Shown here: one piece after another, positions 43,490 to 51,786 of the stretch
How the letters are laid out: each line of letters opens with the position of its first letter
Position numbering within the stretch: position 1 is the first letter of the stretch
NCBI GenBank assembly: GCA_964526675.1
Contig: CAZGLY010000001.1
Span: forward strand, 62,001 to 126,000
Origin: CAZADA01 sp964526675
Lineage (GTDB): Bacteria; Pseudomonadota; Alphaproteobacteria; Caulobacterales; Maricaulaceae
DNA length: 64,000 nt
Direction: 5' to 3'
Notes under the pieces: generated by a model
The model's input: only the letters and a program-made list of their open reading frames with translations
Database searches by the model: none
Told to the model about the DNA's origin: nothing
Program-made: the position numbers and the translations under genes

Positions 43490-43513
43490 AAACGTGAACA
43501 TCAAAACGTGAAC
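43490..43513. repeat. Tandem AAACGTGAAC repeat upstream of rpsT
   Basis: Two identical 10-bp copies, AAACGTGAAC, lie at 43490-43499 and 43504-43513, a spacing of 14 bp. They are about 50 bp upstream of the rpsT -35 element. Spaced direct repeats of this kind can be an operator, but no binding protein is indicated and chance is not excluded. Confidence 0.45.
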
Positions 43514-43746
43514 GCACGGCCAAAGCCGTGGCCGCGCCGCCTGCGGCGGTCCGCCAGATGCACGTCGGCGCCACATCAGAACCGCCGACGTGAGACAGCA
43601 GATTTCTCTTGAGACATCGGGCCGAAACCGGCGCACGCACCCGGCGCGTTCGTGAATCCGCCACGCGGACACGCCTCACGCGCTCAGTATGCAGACGAAA
43701 GCGCCACGCCAGCTCAGCGCGCCGCCCGGCGCGCTTCGGCCAACGG

Positions 43747-44523
43747 CTACCGGTCTTTGAAATGGGGCGTGCGCTTCGCCACAAACGCCGCCATGCCCTC
43801 TGACTGGTCCTCAGTGGCGAACATGGCGTGGAACAAACGCCGCTCGAAGCGCACGCCCTGGGCCAGGGTGGTCTCGAACGCGGTGTTGACGGCTTCTTTC
43901 GTCATCATCGCGATGGGCCGGGACATCGAGGCGACCTTGCGCGCGGCCTCCATCGCTTCGTCGCGCAGATCGCCCACCGCCACCAATCGGCTCACCAAGC
44001 CTGACCTTTCAGCCTCCGCGGCGTCCATCATCCGGCCCGTCAGGCACATGTCCATGGCCTTCGCTTTTCCGACAAACCGGGAAAGCCGCTGCGTTCCGCC
44101 CGCGCCCGGCATGACGCCGATGGTGATTTCCGGCTGCCCGAACTTGGCGTTCTCCGCCGCGATGATGAAATCGCACATCATCGCCAACTCGCAGCCGCCG
44201 CCGAGCGCGTATCCCGCCACCGCGGCGATCAGCGGCTTGGGGAACCGGGCCACCGCTTCCCAGGTCTCCGAGAAGGGATCGTTCTCATACAGGCCGACAA
44301 AGGTGTGGCTCTGCAGCTCTTCAATGTCTGCGCCGGCCGCGAACGCTTTTTCCGACCCCGTGAGCACCACGCAGCGGATGGCGTCGTCCTTCGCAAAACC
44401 GTTCAGCGCTTGCGCCAGCTCCGACGTCAACGCGTTGTTGAGGGCGTTGAGCTTTTGCGGACGGTTGAGGGTGATCACCGCCACGCCGCCATCGGTGTCC
44501 ACCAAGATGTTGTCATAAGCCAT
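43747..44523 (-). CDS. Enoyl-CoA hydratase
   Basis: The 258-residue crotonase hydrates 2-enoyl-CoA in fatty-acid beta-oxidation. The oxyanion hole lies in GSEKAFAAGADIEEL, and the two catalytic glutamates in ALGGGCELAMMCD and FGQPEITIGVMPGAGGTQRL. The length is standard. It stands directly upstream of rpsT, as in Caulobacter. Its start overlaps the stop of the upstream small gene by 11 bp, implying a mutM-to-hydratase operon. The exact chain-length preference cannot be read. Confidence 0.93.
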   Translation of the reverse strand: MAYDNILVDTDGGVAVITLNRPQKLNALNNALTSELAQALNGFAKDDAIRCVVLTGSEKAFAAGADIEELQSHTFVGLYENDPFSETWEAVARFPKPLIAAVAGYALGGGCELAMMCDFIIAAENAKFGQPEITIGVMPGAGGTQRLSRFVGKAKAMDMCLTGRMMDAAEAERSGLVSRLVAVGDLRDEAMEAARKVASMSRPIAMMTKEAVNTAFETTLAQGVRFERRLFHAMFATEDQSEGMAAFVAKRTPHFKDR

Positions 44524-44968
44524 CGTCGAACTCCCCCTCGCCCGCCGGCCTCGCGCCGGCCTCTAAGGGACGCAAATCGAAGGCTGTTCGAGTGCGTCCG
44601 CCGCCCATATCCACAATTGTGATCGCCAGCGCCTCGCCAGCACGGTGGTACTCCAACGCAATGGCTCCGGCCGTCTCCGCCCCGCGCGGCTCCGTCTGGA
44701 ACGCAAGCCGCCAGCCCAGCGCCGCAAGCGCCTCGGCATAAGCGGCGGCGACGACCTCCGCGGTCGCGCCCCCTTCGGCGACCACCCGCGCAAGACGGCC
44801 GTCGGCCGTTTCGAAAGCGTGCCCGCCAACGGTCTCCGCGAGGCCCGCGAGCATCGGCAGATCATCAATGTGTCGCGCGAACTGCGGCGCTTGGGCGTCG
44901 GCGGCGAGCGCCGCCGCAAGGCCCGCCGCGAGGCCCGCCACTCCCTGGCGCAGCGAATGCGCGCGCAT
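44513..44968 (-). CDS. Hypothetical exported protein
   Basis: The 151-residue protein has an Ala/Leu-rich N-terminal segment (about residues 8-25) that looks like a signal peptide, cleaving near ALAADAQA. A small domain follows with HAFETADGRLARVVAEGGATAEVV and FQTEPRGAE. It resembles short conserved proteins found between mutM and the hydratase in Caulobacter-type genomes. No motif indicates a function. The ATG at 44968 is chosen over an upstream start because it places the signal peptide first. The stop overlaps the hydratase start. Confidence 0.65.
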   Translation of the reverse strand: MRAHSLRQGVAGLAAGLAAALAADAQAPQFARHIDDLPMLAGLAETVGGHAFETADGRLARVVAEGGATAEVVAAAYAEALAALGWRLAFQTEPRGAETAGAIALEYHRAGEALAITIVDMGGGRTRTAFDLRPLEAGARPAGEGEFDDGL

Positions 44969-45053
44969 GATGATACCTTCAGATCTTGACGTGTGCGCCG
45001 GACCGTACGCCGCGTCGTGCAAGGCCGCAATTGCTTCGCTATCACAGGGCCGT

Positions 45054-45926
45054 TCAGCGCTGGCAAGCGGGGCAGTAAAAGCTCGACCGATTGGCTTGGA
45101 CGATCCGATTCACCACGCCCCCGCAGCCCTCGCGCACGCACGCGTCCCCCTCGCGCCCGTAAACGGCGAACGCGTGCTGGAAGTAGCCGAGCGAGCCGTC
45201 GGCGTGCGCGTAATCGCGTAAGGAGGAACCGCCGGCGGCGATCGCCTCGGCCAACACCGCCTTCACAGCCGCGGCCAAGCGCTCAATGCGCGATCGTCCG
45301 AGCGAGCCGGCGCGCCGGCGCGGGCTCACGCCCGATCGAAACAGCGCTTCGCAGACATAGATGTTGCCCAACCCCGCCACGACCCGTTGGTCCAACAGCG
45401 CCGCCTTGATCGGCGTCGCCCGCCCGGCCAAAGCGGCGGCCAAGCGTGCACCGTTGAACTGGTCCGACAGGGGCTCCGGCCCCAGCCGCGCCAGGTGACG
45501 GCACGTCTCCAAATGGTCGGTGGGCGCAAGATCCATGTATCCGAACCGCCGCGGATCGTTGAACGTCACCCGCGCCCCCGCCTCCAGCGCGAACACGACG
45601 TGGTCATGCTTCGGATCCACCGCGCGAGCGTGGGCGAACGCCGCGTCGGCGACCGCGGCGCGACCGTTCGCGGCCATGTCCACGGTGAACCGCCCCGACA
45701 TCCCCAAATGCATGAGCAGCGTCTCTCCTGAACCCAGCGGCGCAAGCAGATACTTGCCGCGGCGCTCGAGGGACCGAATTTCCGTCCCGGTAAGGCGCGC
45801 GGCGAAATTGTCGGGAAAGGGAAAACGCAGGTCAGGCCGCGCGAGCGTCACGCTCAGCAGACGACGCCCCGCCATCGCGGGTTCAAGTCCTCGGCGCACG
45901 GTCTCCACTTCCGGCAATTCAGGCAT
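45054..45926 (-). CDS. mutM: Formamidopyrimidine-DNA glycosylase
   Basis: The 290-residue base-excision repair enzyme removes 8-oxoguanine and nicks the site. It starts with the catalytic MPELPEVETVRRGLEP (Pro 2, Glu 3), has the Lys of SLERRGKYLL near 57, HLGMSGRF, the helix-two-turn-helix region and a C-terminal zinc finger with CVREGCGG and FYCPACQ. Length is slightly above normal. It is divergent from ubiE, with about 120 bp between, as in related alphaproteobacteria. Confidence 0.96.
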   Translation of the reverse strand: MPELPEVETVRRGLEPAMAGRRLLSVTLARPDLRFPFPDNFAARLTGTEIRSLERRGKYLLAPLGSGETLLMHLGMSGRFTVDMAANGRAAVADAAFAHARAVDPKHDHVVFALEAGARVTFNDPRRFGYMDLAPTDHLETCRHLARLGPEPLSDQFNGARLAAALAGRATPIKAALLDQRVVAGLGNIYVCEALFRSGVSPRRRAGSLGRSRIERLAAAVKAVLAEAIAAGGSSLRDYAHADGSLGYFQHAFAVYGREGDACVREGCGGVVNRIVQANRSSFYCPACQR

Positions 45927-46045
45927 AGCCAGGCATCCGCCCCGTCGACGCGTGATGAGAGGACCCGACGCGGTCCGCCGCCGCGGCGGCGGGCTCGGCG
46001 TCCCGCCCGTGACGATGACCGCCGATGTGGGATAGAACGCCGATC

Positions 46046-46897
46046 ATGGCCAGCCCAATCGACCCCCATGAGACCGCGACGCACGCTCCCGACGACGTCA
46101 CGAGCTTCGGCGACCGCGACGTGCCCCGCCCGGATAAGGCGCGGCTCGTGCGCGGCGTGTTCGATCGCGTCGCGCGCCGCTACGACCTGATGAACGACTT
46201 GATGTCGCTTGGGGTGCATCGCGTCTGGAAGGACTTGGCCATCGTCCGGGCGAACCCCCAGCCCGGCGAGCGATTGGCCGACATCGCCGGAGGCACCGGC
46301 GATCTCGCGCGCGCGTGGATCGCCCGCGGCGCCCGCGTCGCGGCCCGCCGCGGCGGCGCAACGCCCGAAGCGGTGGTGATCGACGTGAACGAACAAATGG
46401 TCCGCGCAGGCCGCGACCGCGCCGCGCCGCCACCATCCGCTGCATCGCGTGAACGCCGGGGGCGACACGCCGGCGCGGCTCGCGCGCCGCTGTGGGTCGT
46501 GGGCGACGCCGAACGACTGCCCTTGCCCGACGCGTCCGTCGATTGCGTGACGATCGCGTTTGGGATCCGCAACGTCACCAACCGCGCGGCGGCGTTGGCG
46601 GACATGAAGCGGGTGCTCAAACCGGGCGGCCGCTTTTTGTGCCTTGAGTTCTCACGTCCGACCACCGGCGCGTTGGACGCGCTCTACCAGTCTTGGTCCC
46701 AACAGGTGATCCCGCGCTTGGGCGGCCTGATTGCGGATGATGAGCCCAGTTACCGGTATTTGGTCGAGTCCATCCGTCGCTTTCCCGACCAGCGCGCGTT
46801 CGCCGAGGAGGTGGAGGCCGCGGGGTTCGCCCGCGTGTCCGTCACGAACGTCTCGGGGGGCGTCGCGGCGTTGCATCAAGGCTGGCGTCCCCGGTAA
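46046..46897 (+). CDS. ubiE: Ubiquinone/menaquinone biosynthesis C-methyltransferase
   Basis: The 283-residue SAM-dependent enzyme methylates the quinone ring in ubiquinone synthesis. Motifs are VRGVFDRVARRYDLMND, the SAM loop ADIAGGTGDLAR, FGIRNVTNR and MKRVLKPGGRFLCLEFSRP. The size is above the usual 250 residues because of an Ala/Arg-rich insertion at about 124-147, between the nucleotide-binding strands, which is a loop in the normal fold. The ATG at 46046 is preferred over one seven codons upstream. It leads the rightward ubiE, TPR, ubiB block. Confidence 0.95.
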   Translation: MASPIDPHETATHAPDDVTSFGDRDVPRPDKARLVRGVFDRVARRYDLMNDLMSLGVHRVWKDLAIVRANPQPGERLADIAGGTGDLARAWIARGARVAARRGGATPEAVVIDVNEQMVRAGRDRAAPPPSAASRERRGRHAGAARAPLWVVGDAERLPLPDASVDCVTIAFGIRNVTNRAAALADMKRVLKPGGRFLCLEFSRPTTGALDALYQSWSQQVIPRLGGLIADDEPSYRYLVESIRRFPDQRAFAEEVEAAGFARVSVTNVSGGVAALHQGWRPR

Positions 46898-47006
46898 CTT
46901 TTGGCGCACACTCGAATCCGCCATATTCCCGCCGCGCAATGTGACAAGCGTGGTGAAGCGTCGCGGGGAACCGGCGCGCGCATTGAGTGTTTGTTCGGGG
47001 GGCGTC

Positions 47007-47669
47007 ATGGGCGCAACGCTCACAGTCCTGAAATCGGTCGTCACCGCCGGCCTCGTCGCGGCCGTCGCCGCCGCCTCCGCCCAAGACACGCCCACTCCGT
47101 CTACGGACGCGGCGTCCAAAGATGCGGCGCCGGAAACCGGATCCTCTCCCGCGATCGTCGAGGAGGAAATCCGCGGCCTGATCCGCATCGGCGACGCGCT
47201 GATGGAACGGCAGCGTTTCTCGCGCGCGCGCGAGCGGTATCAGTCCGCCTTGCGGTTGTCTGAGATCAGCGGCGATTTGCGGGCGACAGCCGACAGCTTT
47301 GAGCGCCTGGGCCGCGTCGCCGCCGCACAAAGCGAGTGGTTTTGGGCGGCGAAGTACTATGGCGCGGCGCTCAACCGCTACGAGATGCTGACGGATTTGG
47401 CGGAGCAGGCGCGCCTGCACTTCATGCTCGCCAGCGTCGCCACCGAACGCGGCAATTACGACGCCGCCGAAGACGAATTTCGCCGCGCTCTCTACGGATA
47501 CGAAGAAGCGCGGGAGTATTCCGGCCAGGTCGAGGTGCTCAACGGCTGGGCCGACTTCGAGCAAGAGCGCGGAAACGCCGATGAGGCCGACCGCCTCAAC
47601 ATGCTGATGGTCAAGACGATGATCCTCTATGAGGAAGAAAACCTCGACGCCCTCACATTCACCCGCTGA
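47007..47669 (+). CDS. Tetratricopeptide-repeat protein, probably exported
   Basis: The 220-residue protein has a signal peptide (hydrophobic core VVTAGLVAAVAAASAQD) and then a Ser/Pro/Asp linker. At least three TPR-like helical pairs (about 65-200) follow, visible in ALMERQRFSRARERYQSAL, FERLGRVAAAQSEWFWAAKYY and ATERGNYDAAEDEFRRALYGY. TPRs mediate protein contacts, so this may scaffold an envelope complex. The ATG at 47007 follows GGGGGG. The 92 upstream open codons overlap ubiE and are rejected. It lies between ubiE and ubiB; a quinone link is only positional. Confidence 0.75.
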   Translation: MGATLTVLKSVVTAGLVAAVAAASAQDTPTPSTDAASKDAAPETGSSPAIVEEEIRGLIRIGDALMERQRFSRARERYQSALRLSEISGDLRATADSFERLGRVAAAQSEWFWAAKYYGAALNRYEMLTDLAEQARLHFMLASVATERGNYDAAEDEFRRALYGYEEAREYSGQVEVLNGWADFEQERGNADEADRLNMLMVKTMILYEEENLDALTFTR

Positions 47670-47818
47670 CGCTGCCGCCGCTAACGCTTCTGAAGGCGGC
47701 GCGGCCTGAGAACAGCCCGCCGGCGCCCCCTCGCCAAAGGGCCCGCCGCGCCCTATCCCTCCTCCCAGGCGCCCTGCGCTGAAGACGCCGCCCGCGCACG
47801 GACGCGGTGGAGGATCAC

Positions 47819-49396
47819 ATGTTCGCCACGCTGGCCAAATTCGCGCGCTTGAGCCGCGCCGCCTGGGTTTTGGCGCGCCATGACGCGCTGTTGCCGCGGG
47901 AGTACCAGGACGCCTTGCCGCCCCACGGCCGCTGGATCGGCCGGCTTGGTCGGCTCTTCGCCAACCCCGCCCGCGCGAAGGACCCTGGCGCCCGGTTCGC
48001 CAGAGCGCTCGAGAAGCTGGGCCCGGCTTATGTGAAGCTCGGCCAATTCCTCGCCACGCGCGGCGACATCTTCGGCGTCCGCTTCGTGCAAGGCCTCGCC
48101 ACGTTGAAGGACCGGATGCCGCCGTTCAGCGAGCGCGCGGCGCGCCGGGCGCTGCAGGCCGAGTTCGGCGAGAGCGCCGCCGAGCTGTTTCCCGCATTGG
48201 GGCCCCCCGTGGCGGCGGCCTCGGTCGCGCAAGTGCATAAGGTGGAGCTGACGTCCGGTCGGTTCGCGGCGGTGAAAATTCTCAGACCCGGCATCGAGCG
48301 GCGCATCACGCGGGACGTGGAGGCCTTCGAACTCGGCGCGCGCCTCGCTGAAGGGCTGGTCCCGGCGGCGCGGCGCATGCGGCCGCGCGATCTCACCACC
48401 ACGCTGGCGCGATCCATGCGCCTCGAGATGGACCTGCGCCTGGAGGCGGCCGGCGCGTCGGAGATGGCTGAAATCGCGGCCGAGGTGGACGGCTTTCGCG
48501 TCCCGCAGGTCGATTGGACCCGGTCCGGCAAGCGCGTCTTGACCACAGAATGGGTCGACGCCATCGCGCTCTCGGATGACGCCGCGTTGGGGCGTCTCAC
48601 GGGGGAGGCGCGCACGCGCCTCAGCCACACCGCCATCACGGCGTTTCTGACCGGCGCGCTCGACCACGGCGTCTTTCACGCCGACATGCACGAAGGCAAT
48701 CTGTTCGCGACGGAGGCCGGCGAACTCGTCGCGGTGGATTTCGGCATCATGGGCCGGATCGGCCCGCACGAACGCCGCTACCTCGCGCAAATCCTCCACG
48801 GGTTCATTCTGCGTGATTACACCCGCATCGCCGAGGTTCACTTCGAAGCCGGTTATGTGCCCGACCAACACGACCCGGCCGACTTCGCCAGCGCGTTGCG
48901 GGCCATCGGCGAGCCGATTTGGGGCAAGCGCGCCAACGAAGTGTCGATGGGCCGGCTGCTTCTGCAGCTGTTCGAGGTGACTGAGCTGTTCGACATGGCG
49001 CTGCGCCCGGAATTGGTGCTCCTGCAAAAGACGATGGTCCAAGCGGAGGGCGTGGCGCGACGGCTCGATCCCAACCTCAACATCTGGTCCGCCTCCGAGC
49101 CGGTTGTGATGCGCTGGATGGCCCGCGAGCTCGGGCCTCAGTCCGTCATGCGCGACGCCGTCACGGACGCGCGGCGGCTCCGGCGCGCGATCCGCCGCCT
49201 GCCGGATGCGCTGGAACGTCTTGAGGCGGCCGCCGACAGCGCCACGGTGGACGGCCTCAAGCTGGACGACGACACCCTCAGCCGCCTGGCGCGCGCCCAA
49301 GCGCGCGCCACCCGTTGGCGCGCCGCCGCCCTCTGGTCGCTGACGGCGGGCGCAGCGCTCGGCGTTGGCGTGCTGGCGGTGGGTCGCTGGCTCTGA
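47819..49396 (+). CDS. ubiB: UbiB-family atypical kinase, ubiquinone biosynthesis
   Basis: The 525-residue protein belongs to the UbiB/ABC1/COQ8 family. It has the KxGQ motif in GPAYVKLGQFLATRGD, the Ala-rich loop PPVAAASVAQVH, AVKILRPG with the ATP Lys, the catalytic block FHADMHEGNLF and DFGIMGRI. Two hydrophobic helices close the C-terminus. Members help ubiquinone synthesis, perhaps by extracting lipid intermediates. The ATG at 47819 has GGAGG at 47809-47813; the GTG at 47807 is rejected. The ubiE gene is 0.9 kb upstream. Confidence 0.95.
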   Translation: MFATLAKFARLSRAAWVLARHDALLPREYQDALPPHGRWIGRLGRLFANPARAKDPGARFARALEKLGPAYVKLGQFLATRGDIFGVRFVQGLATLKDRMPPFSERAARRALQAEFGESAAELFPALGPPVAAASVAQVHKVELTSGRFAAVKILRPGIERRITRDVEAFELGARLAEGLVPAARRMRPRDLTTTLARSMRLEMDLRLEAAGASEMAEIAAEVDGFRVPQVDWTRSGKRVLTTEWVDAIALSDDAALGRLTGEARTRLSHTAITAFLTGALDHGVFHADMHEGNLFATEAGELVAVDFGIMGRIGPHERRYLAQILHGFILRDYTRIAEVHFEAGYVPDQHDPADFASALRAIGEPIWGKRANEVSMGRLLLQLFEVTELFDMALRPELVLLQKTMVQAEGVARRLDPNLNIWSASEPVVMRWMARELGPQSVMRDAVTDARRLRRAIRRLPDALERLEAAADSATVDGLKLDDDTLSRLARAQARATRWRAAALWSLTAGAALGVGVLAVGRWL

Positions 49397-49541
49397 CCGC
49401 GAAGCCAACGCCCCCGCGCCGCGACACACGCGCGCAATGCGGGGTTGATCGGCACTTGTGTCTGGACCGCATGAGGTCCGGGCCTGTATGCGCTTCGCTT
49501 TGAACTGCCGCCACGACCGATTGTCCCTGGAGTACAGAGCT

Positions 49542-50237
49542 ATGGCGCTTTCCCTTCGTCCGTCGGCCCTCGCCGGGTTGCTCGGATCCGCCGTGATCGC
49601 CGCCGCCGGCGTCGCGGACTCCACCCTGACCTACGACACCGGCGACGATCGCCTGATCGTGGAGAGCCGTGGCGATGACGTGCGCATGGGCCCGGCCTCC
49701 GGCGACGACGGCTATGTCCTCTTGAAGGATGGCGCGGTCTACGCCGTGTCGACGACCGGAGACGGGCCGCTGGTGATCGATCTGGGCGCGATGATGCAAT
49801 CGTTTTCCGCGATGATGCCGCCGGGCATGGCCGAGGAGGCGTTCGGCGACGCCGCGGCCGACGGGCCGCCGCCAAAGGTCACGCGCACGGGCCGCAACGA
49901 AACCCACGCCGGCGTGAAGGGCGAAGTGGTCACCCTGACCATGCCGGACGGCGAACGTTCCGAAGTGGTGCTGACGGACGATCCAGATGTCAGCGCGGGC
50001 TTTGTCGCATTTCAGCGCGTCGCGGAGAGCCTCGTGGCCGACATGCCGCCCGGCATGGGCGGCGCGCCCATGATTGTGCCGCAGGTGACCCTCGGCGAGG
50101 AGTTGGCGCGCTCGGGCGTCCTGCGTGTGGAAGACACGATGACGCTGATCGCGATTGACCGCACGGCGCCCGACGCCGCCCGCTTCGCCTTACCCGCCCA
50201 GCCGATCACCAACCCCATGGAGCTGATGGCCCGTTAG
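49542..50237 (+). CDS. Hypothetical exported protein
   Basis: The 231-residue protein has a signal-peptide-like N-terminus (ALSLRPSALAGLLGSAVIAAAGVADS). Short beta-rich segments follow (LTYDTGDDRLIVESRGDDVRM), then a Met/Pro-rich MMQSFSAMMPPGMAEEAFG and a similar MPPGMGGAPM later. The pattern of strands around a DGAVYAV segment suggests an all-beta periplasmic domain. No family is recognised with confidence. The ATG at 49542, with GGAG upstream, gives the signal peptide. It stands 145 bp after ubiB and 43 bp before the toxin-antitoxin pair. Confidence 0.65.
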   Translation: MALSLRPSALAGLLGSAVIAAAGVADSTLTYDTGDDRLIVESRGDDVRMGPASGDDGYVLLKDGAVYAVSTTGDGPLVIDLGAMMQSFSAMMPPGMAEEAFGDAAADGPPPKVTRTGRNETHAGVKGEVVTLTMPDGERSEVVLTDDPDVSAGFVAFQRVAESLVADMPPGMGGAPMIVPQVTLGEELARSGVLRVEDTMTLIAIDRTAPDAARFALPAQPITNPMELMAR

Positions 50238-50280
50238 GCGCGGCGCAGTCACCGATGATCCCCCAACGCCTGGCCGAGAC

Positions 50281-50535
50281 ATGACTGATCGTTTGGAAGA
50301 AAAGAAGAAACTGCGCCGCACCGGCAATTCGCTCGGCGTGACGCTGTCGAAACCGATCCTCGCGGCGGCTGGGCTCACCAGCGGCAGCGAAGTGATCGTG
50401 AGCGTCGTGGACGGGCGCATTGTGATCACGCCGACTCACAACCCCGCCCAATTGACGACGTCCGCCGGCCAGGCCGTGCTGGAGCAATACCGTTACGCCT
50501 TTGAACGGCTTGGTTATGAGGGACGCATGCCATGA
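50281..50535 (+). CDS. AbrB/MazE-type antitoxin
   Basis: The 84-residue protein has the swapped-hairpin DNA-binding fold of the AbrB/MazE/SpoVT family: LRRTGNSLGVTLSKPILAAAGL near residues 10-33, then GSEVIVSVVDGRIVITP. The C-terminal helical tail (AGQAVLEQYRYAFERLGY) would contact the toxin. The gene overlaps the downstream doc-like gene by 4 bp (ATGA), the typical toxin-antitoxin layout. Such antitoxins usually bind and repress their own promoter. No clear operator palindrome is visible in the short upstream gap. Confidence 0.85.
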   Translation: MTDRLEEKKKLRRTGNSLGVTLSKPILAAAGLTSGSEVIVSVVDGRIVITPTHNPAQLTTSAGQAVLEQYRYAFERLGYEGRMP

Positions 50536-50990
50536 CCGATCCTGTGGGGGAGGGTGACGGCGCGCCGGGAGCCGACGCGGCGGGCATTGTGTTGCCGCAC
50601 TACGGGGCGCTGCTGGAAACCACGCGCGTGATGCTGAAGGAAAGCAGCAACACCGACATGCGGTTTCGCGACGAGGGCCTCTACCAAAGCGCCTACGCAC
50701 GGCCGCAAAACGTGATCGCCTATGGCGGCGACGGCGTGAGCGTGTTCGCGGCGGCGGCGTCGCTCACCTATGGCATCGCGACGAACCATCCGCTTGTCGA
50801 CGGCAACAAACGCTCCGCGGCTATTGCGCTGGGGGTGACCCTGCTGCTCAACGGCGTGCGCTTGGATGTCTCCCAGCGCGAGTTCGAGGAGACGATTTTG
50901 GCCGTGGCGCGCGGCGACTTCAAAGAAGCGGACATCGAGCGCTGGGCGGAGGCCAACGCCGTGCCGGACGCGCGGTTCAAGCGCGGCTGA
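50532..50990 (+). CDS. Doc-type (death-on-curing) Fic-fold toxin
   Basis: The 152-residue protein has the Fic/Doc motif as NHPLVDGNKRSAA near residue 90, which matches the HPxxDGNKR pattern of Doc toxins, and the preceding AAAASLTYGIATNH segment. Doc phosphorylates EF-Tu and blocks translation. The partner here is an AbrB-type antitoxin rather than Phd, a combination seen in a number of annotated genomes. All motif residues (His, Asp, Gly, Asn, Lys, Arg) are intact, so the toxin is probably active unless neutralised. The pair sits between an exported-protein gene and a GST gene. Confidence 0.87.
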   Translation: MTDPVGEGDGAPGADAAGIVLPHYGALLETTRVMLKESSNTDMRFRDEGLYQSAYARPQNVIAYGGDGVSVFAAAASLTYGIATNHPLVDGNKRSAAIALGVTLLLNGVRLDVSQREFEETILAVARGDFKEADIERWAEANAVPDARFKRG

Positions 50991-51006
50991 CGCGGGAGGT
51001 GACGCC

Positions 51007-51780
51007 ATGCCCTTTGACTATGTCAGCGTTGAGGACGCAATCGCCGCAAACGGACTGCGCATGGTCGTGGTCGGCGCTGTCCCGAGCCCGTGGGGCGAAA
51101 GCGCGAAGGGCGTCCTGCACGTGAAGGGCGTTCCCTGGTCGGCTGTGCGTCTGGTCTATGACGATCCGCGCTTGGCCAGCTGGGCCGGGCGGCTGAGCGG
51201 CCCGGTCGCGGTCTACAATGACGAACCGCCCCGCAGCGGTTGGCGCGACATTCTGGAGCTGGCCGAGCGGCTCGCCCCTGACCCGGCGCTGCTGCCCGCG
51301 GATCCGGGTGAACGCGACGCGGTCCTCGCCCTGTGCGGCGACATCCTGAGCGAAGGCGGTCTCGCCTGGTCCCGGCGGCTGCAGCTGGTGCATCACGGGC
51401 TCGCGGATGGCGAGGGGGGCTTTGCCCGTCCCATCGCGGAATACATCGGTCAAAAATACGGCTACAGCGCCGAAGCGGGCGCGGCCTGCGGCGATCGCCT
51501 GCGCGATGCGCTCAAGGGGTTGGCGGACCGCTTGCACGCGCAACGCGCCGGCGGCTCCGCCTACTATGTCGGCGACGCGCTCACCGCCGCGGACATCTAC
51601 AGCGCCGCGGCCATGGCGCTTTTCGCGCCGCTCCCGGAAGACGTGTGCGCCATGTCCTCACGGGCCCGCGCCGCCTTCGCAAGCAGCGATCGCGAGACCG
51701 AGGCGGCGCTCGACCCCATCCTGCTGGAGCACCGCGATCGGATGTACGCGCGGCATCTGGAGACGCCGCTGTCTCTCTGA
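51007..51780 (+). CDS. Glutathione S-transferase family protein
   Basis: The 257-residue protein has a thioredoxin-like N-terminal half (VVGAVPSPWGESAKGVLHVKGVPWSAV, with the Ser/Pro start of the fold) and an all-helical C-terminal half. The latter has ALKGLADRLHAQ and the GST-typical VGDALTAADIYSAAAM near residue 190. The usual catalytic Cys/Ser/Tyr is not clear, so glutathione use is uncertain. The ATG at 51007 follows GGGAGGTGA; upstream open codons overlap doc and are rejected. It is convergent with the GNAT gene. Confidence 0.72.
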   Translation: MPFDYVSVEDAIAANGLRMVVVGAVPSPWGESAKGVLHVKGVPWSAVRLVYDDPRLASWAGRLSGPVAVYNDEPPRSGWRDILELAERLAPDPALLPADPGERDAVLALCGDILSEGGLAWSRRLQLVHHGLADGEGGFARPIAEYIGQKYGYSAEAGAACGDRLRDALKGLADRLHAQRAGGSAYYVGDALTAADIYSAAAMALFAPLPEDVCAMSSRARAAFASSDRETEAALDPILLEHRDRMYARHLETPLSL

Positions 51781-51786
51781 GAACCC

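Larger units (their letters stand above)
43354..43746. other. Gene-free gap upstream of rpsT
   Basis: The 393 bp between the enoyl-CoA hydratase stop and the rpsT start contain the rpsT promoter, a tandem 10-bp repeat and two GANTC sites (43450 and in GTGAATCCGCC near 43652). The distal part, 43520-43740, shows short GC-rich inverted repeats but no clear terminator with a T tract, and no convincing ORF or RNA gene. Confidence 0.4.

Noticed and set aside
45880..45896. GGGTTCAAGTCC, resembling a tRNA T-loop
   Set aside because: It lies inside mutM coding sequence, and no acceptor stem or anticodon arm can be built around it.
47753..49624. Minus-strand open frame of 623 codons across ubiB
   Set aside because: It is antisense to ubiB, which is clear. 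No motif is seen in the minus frame.
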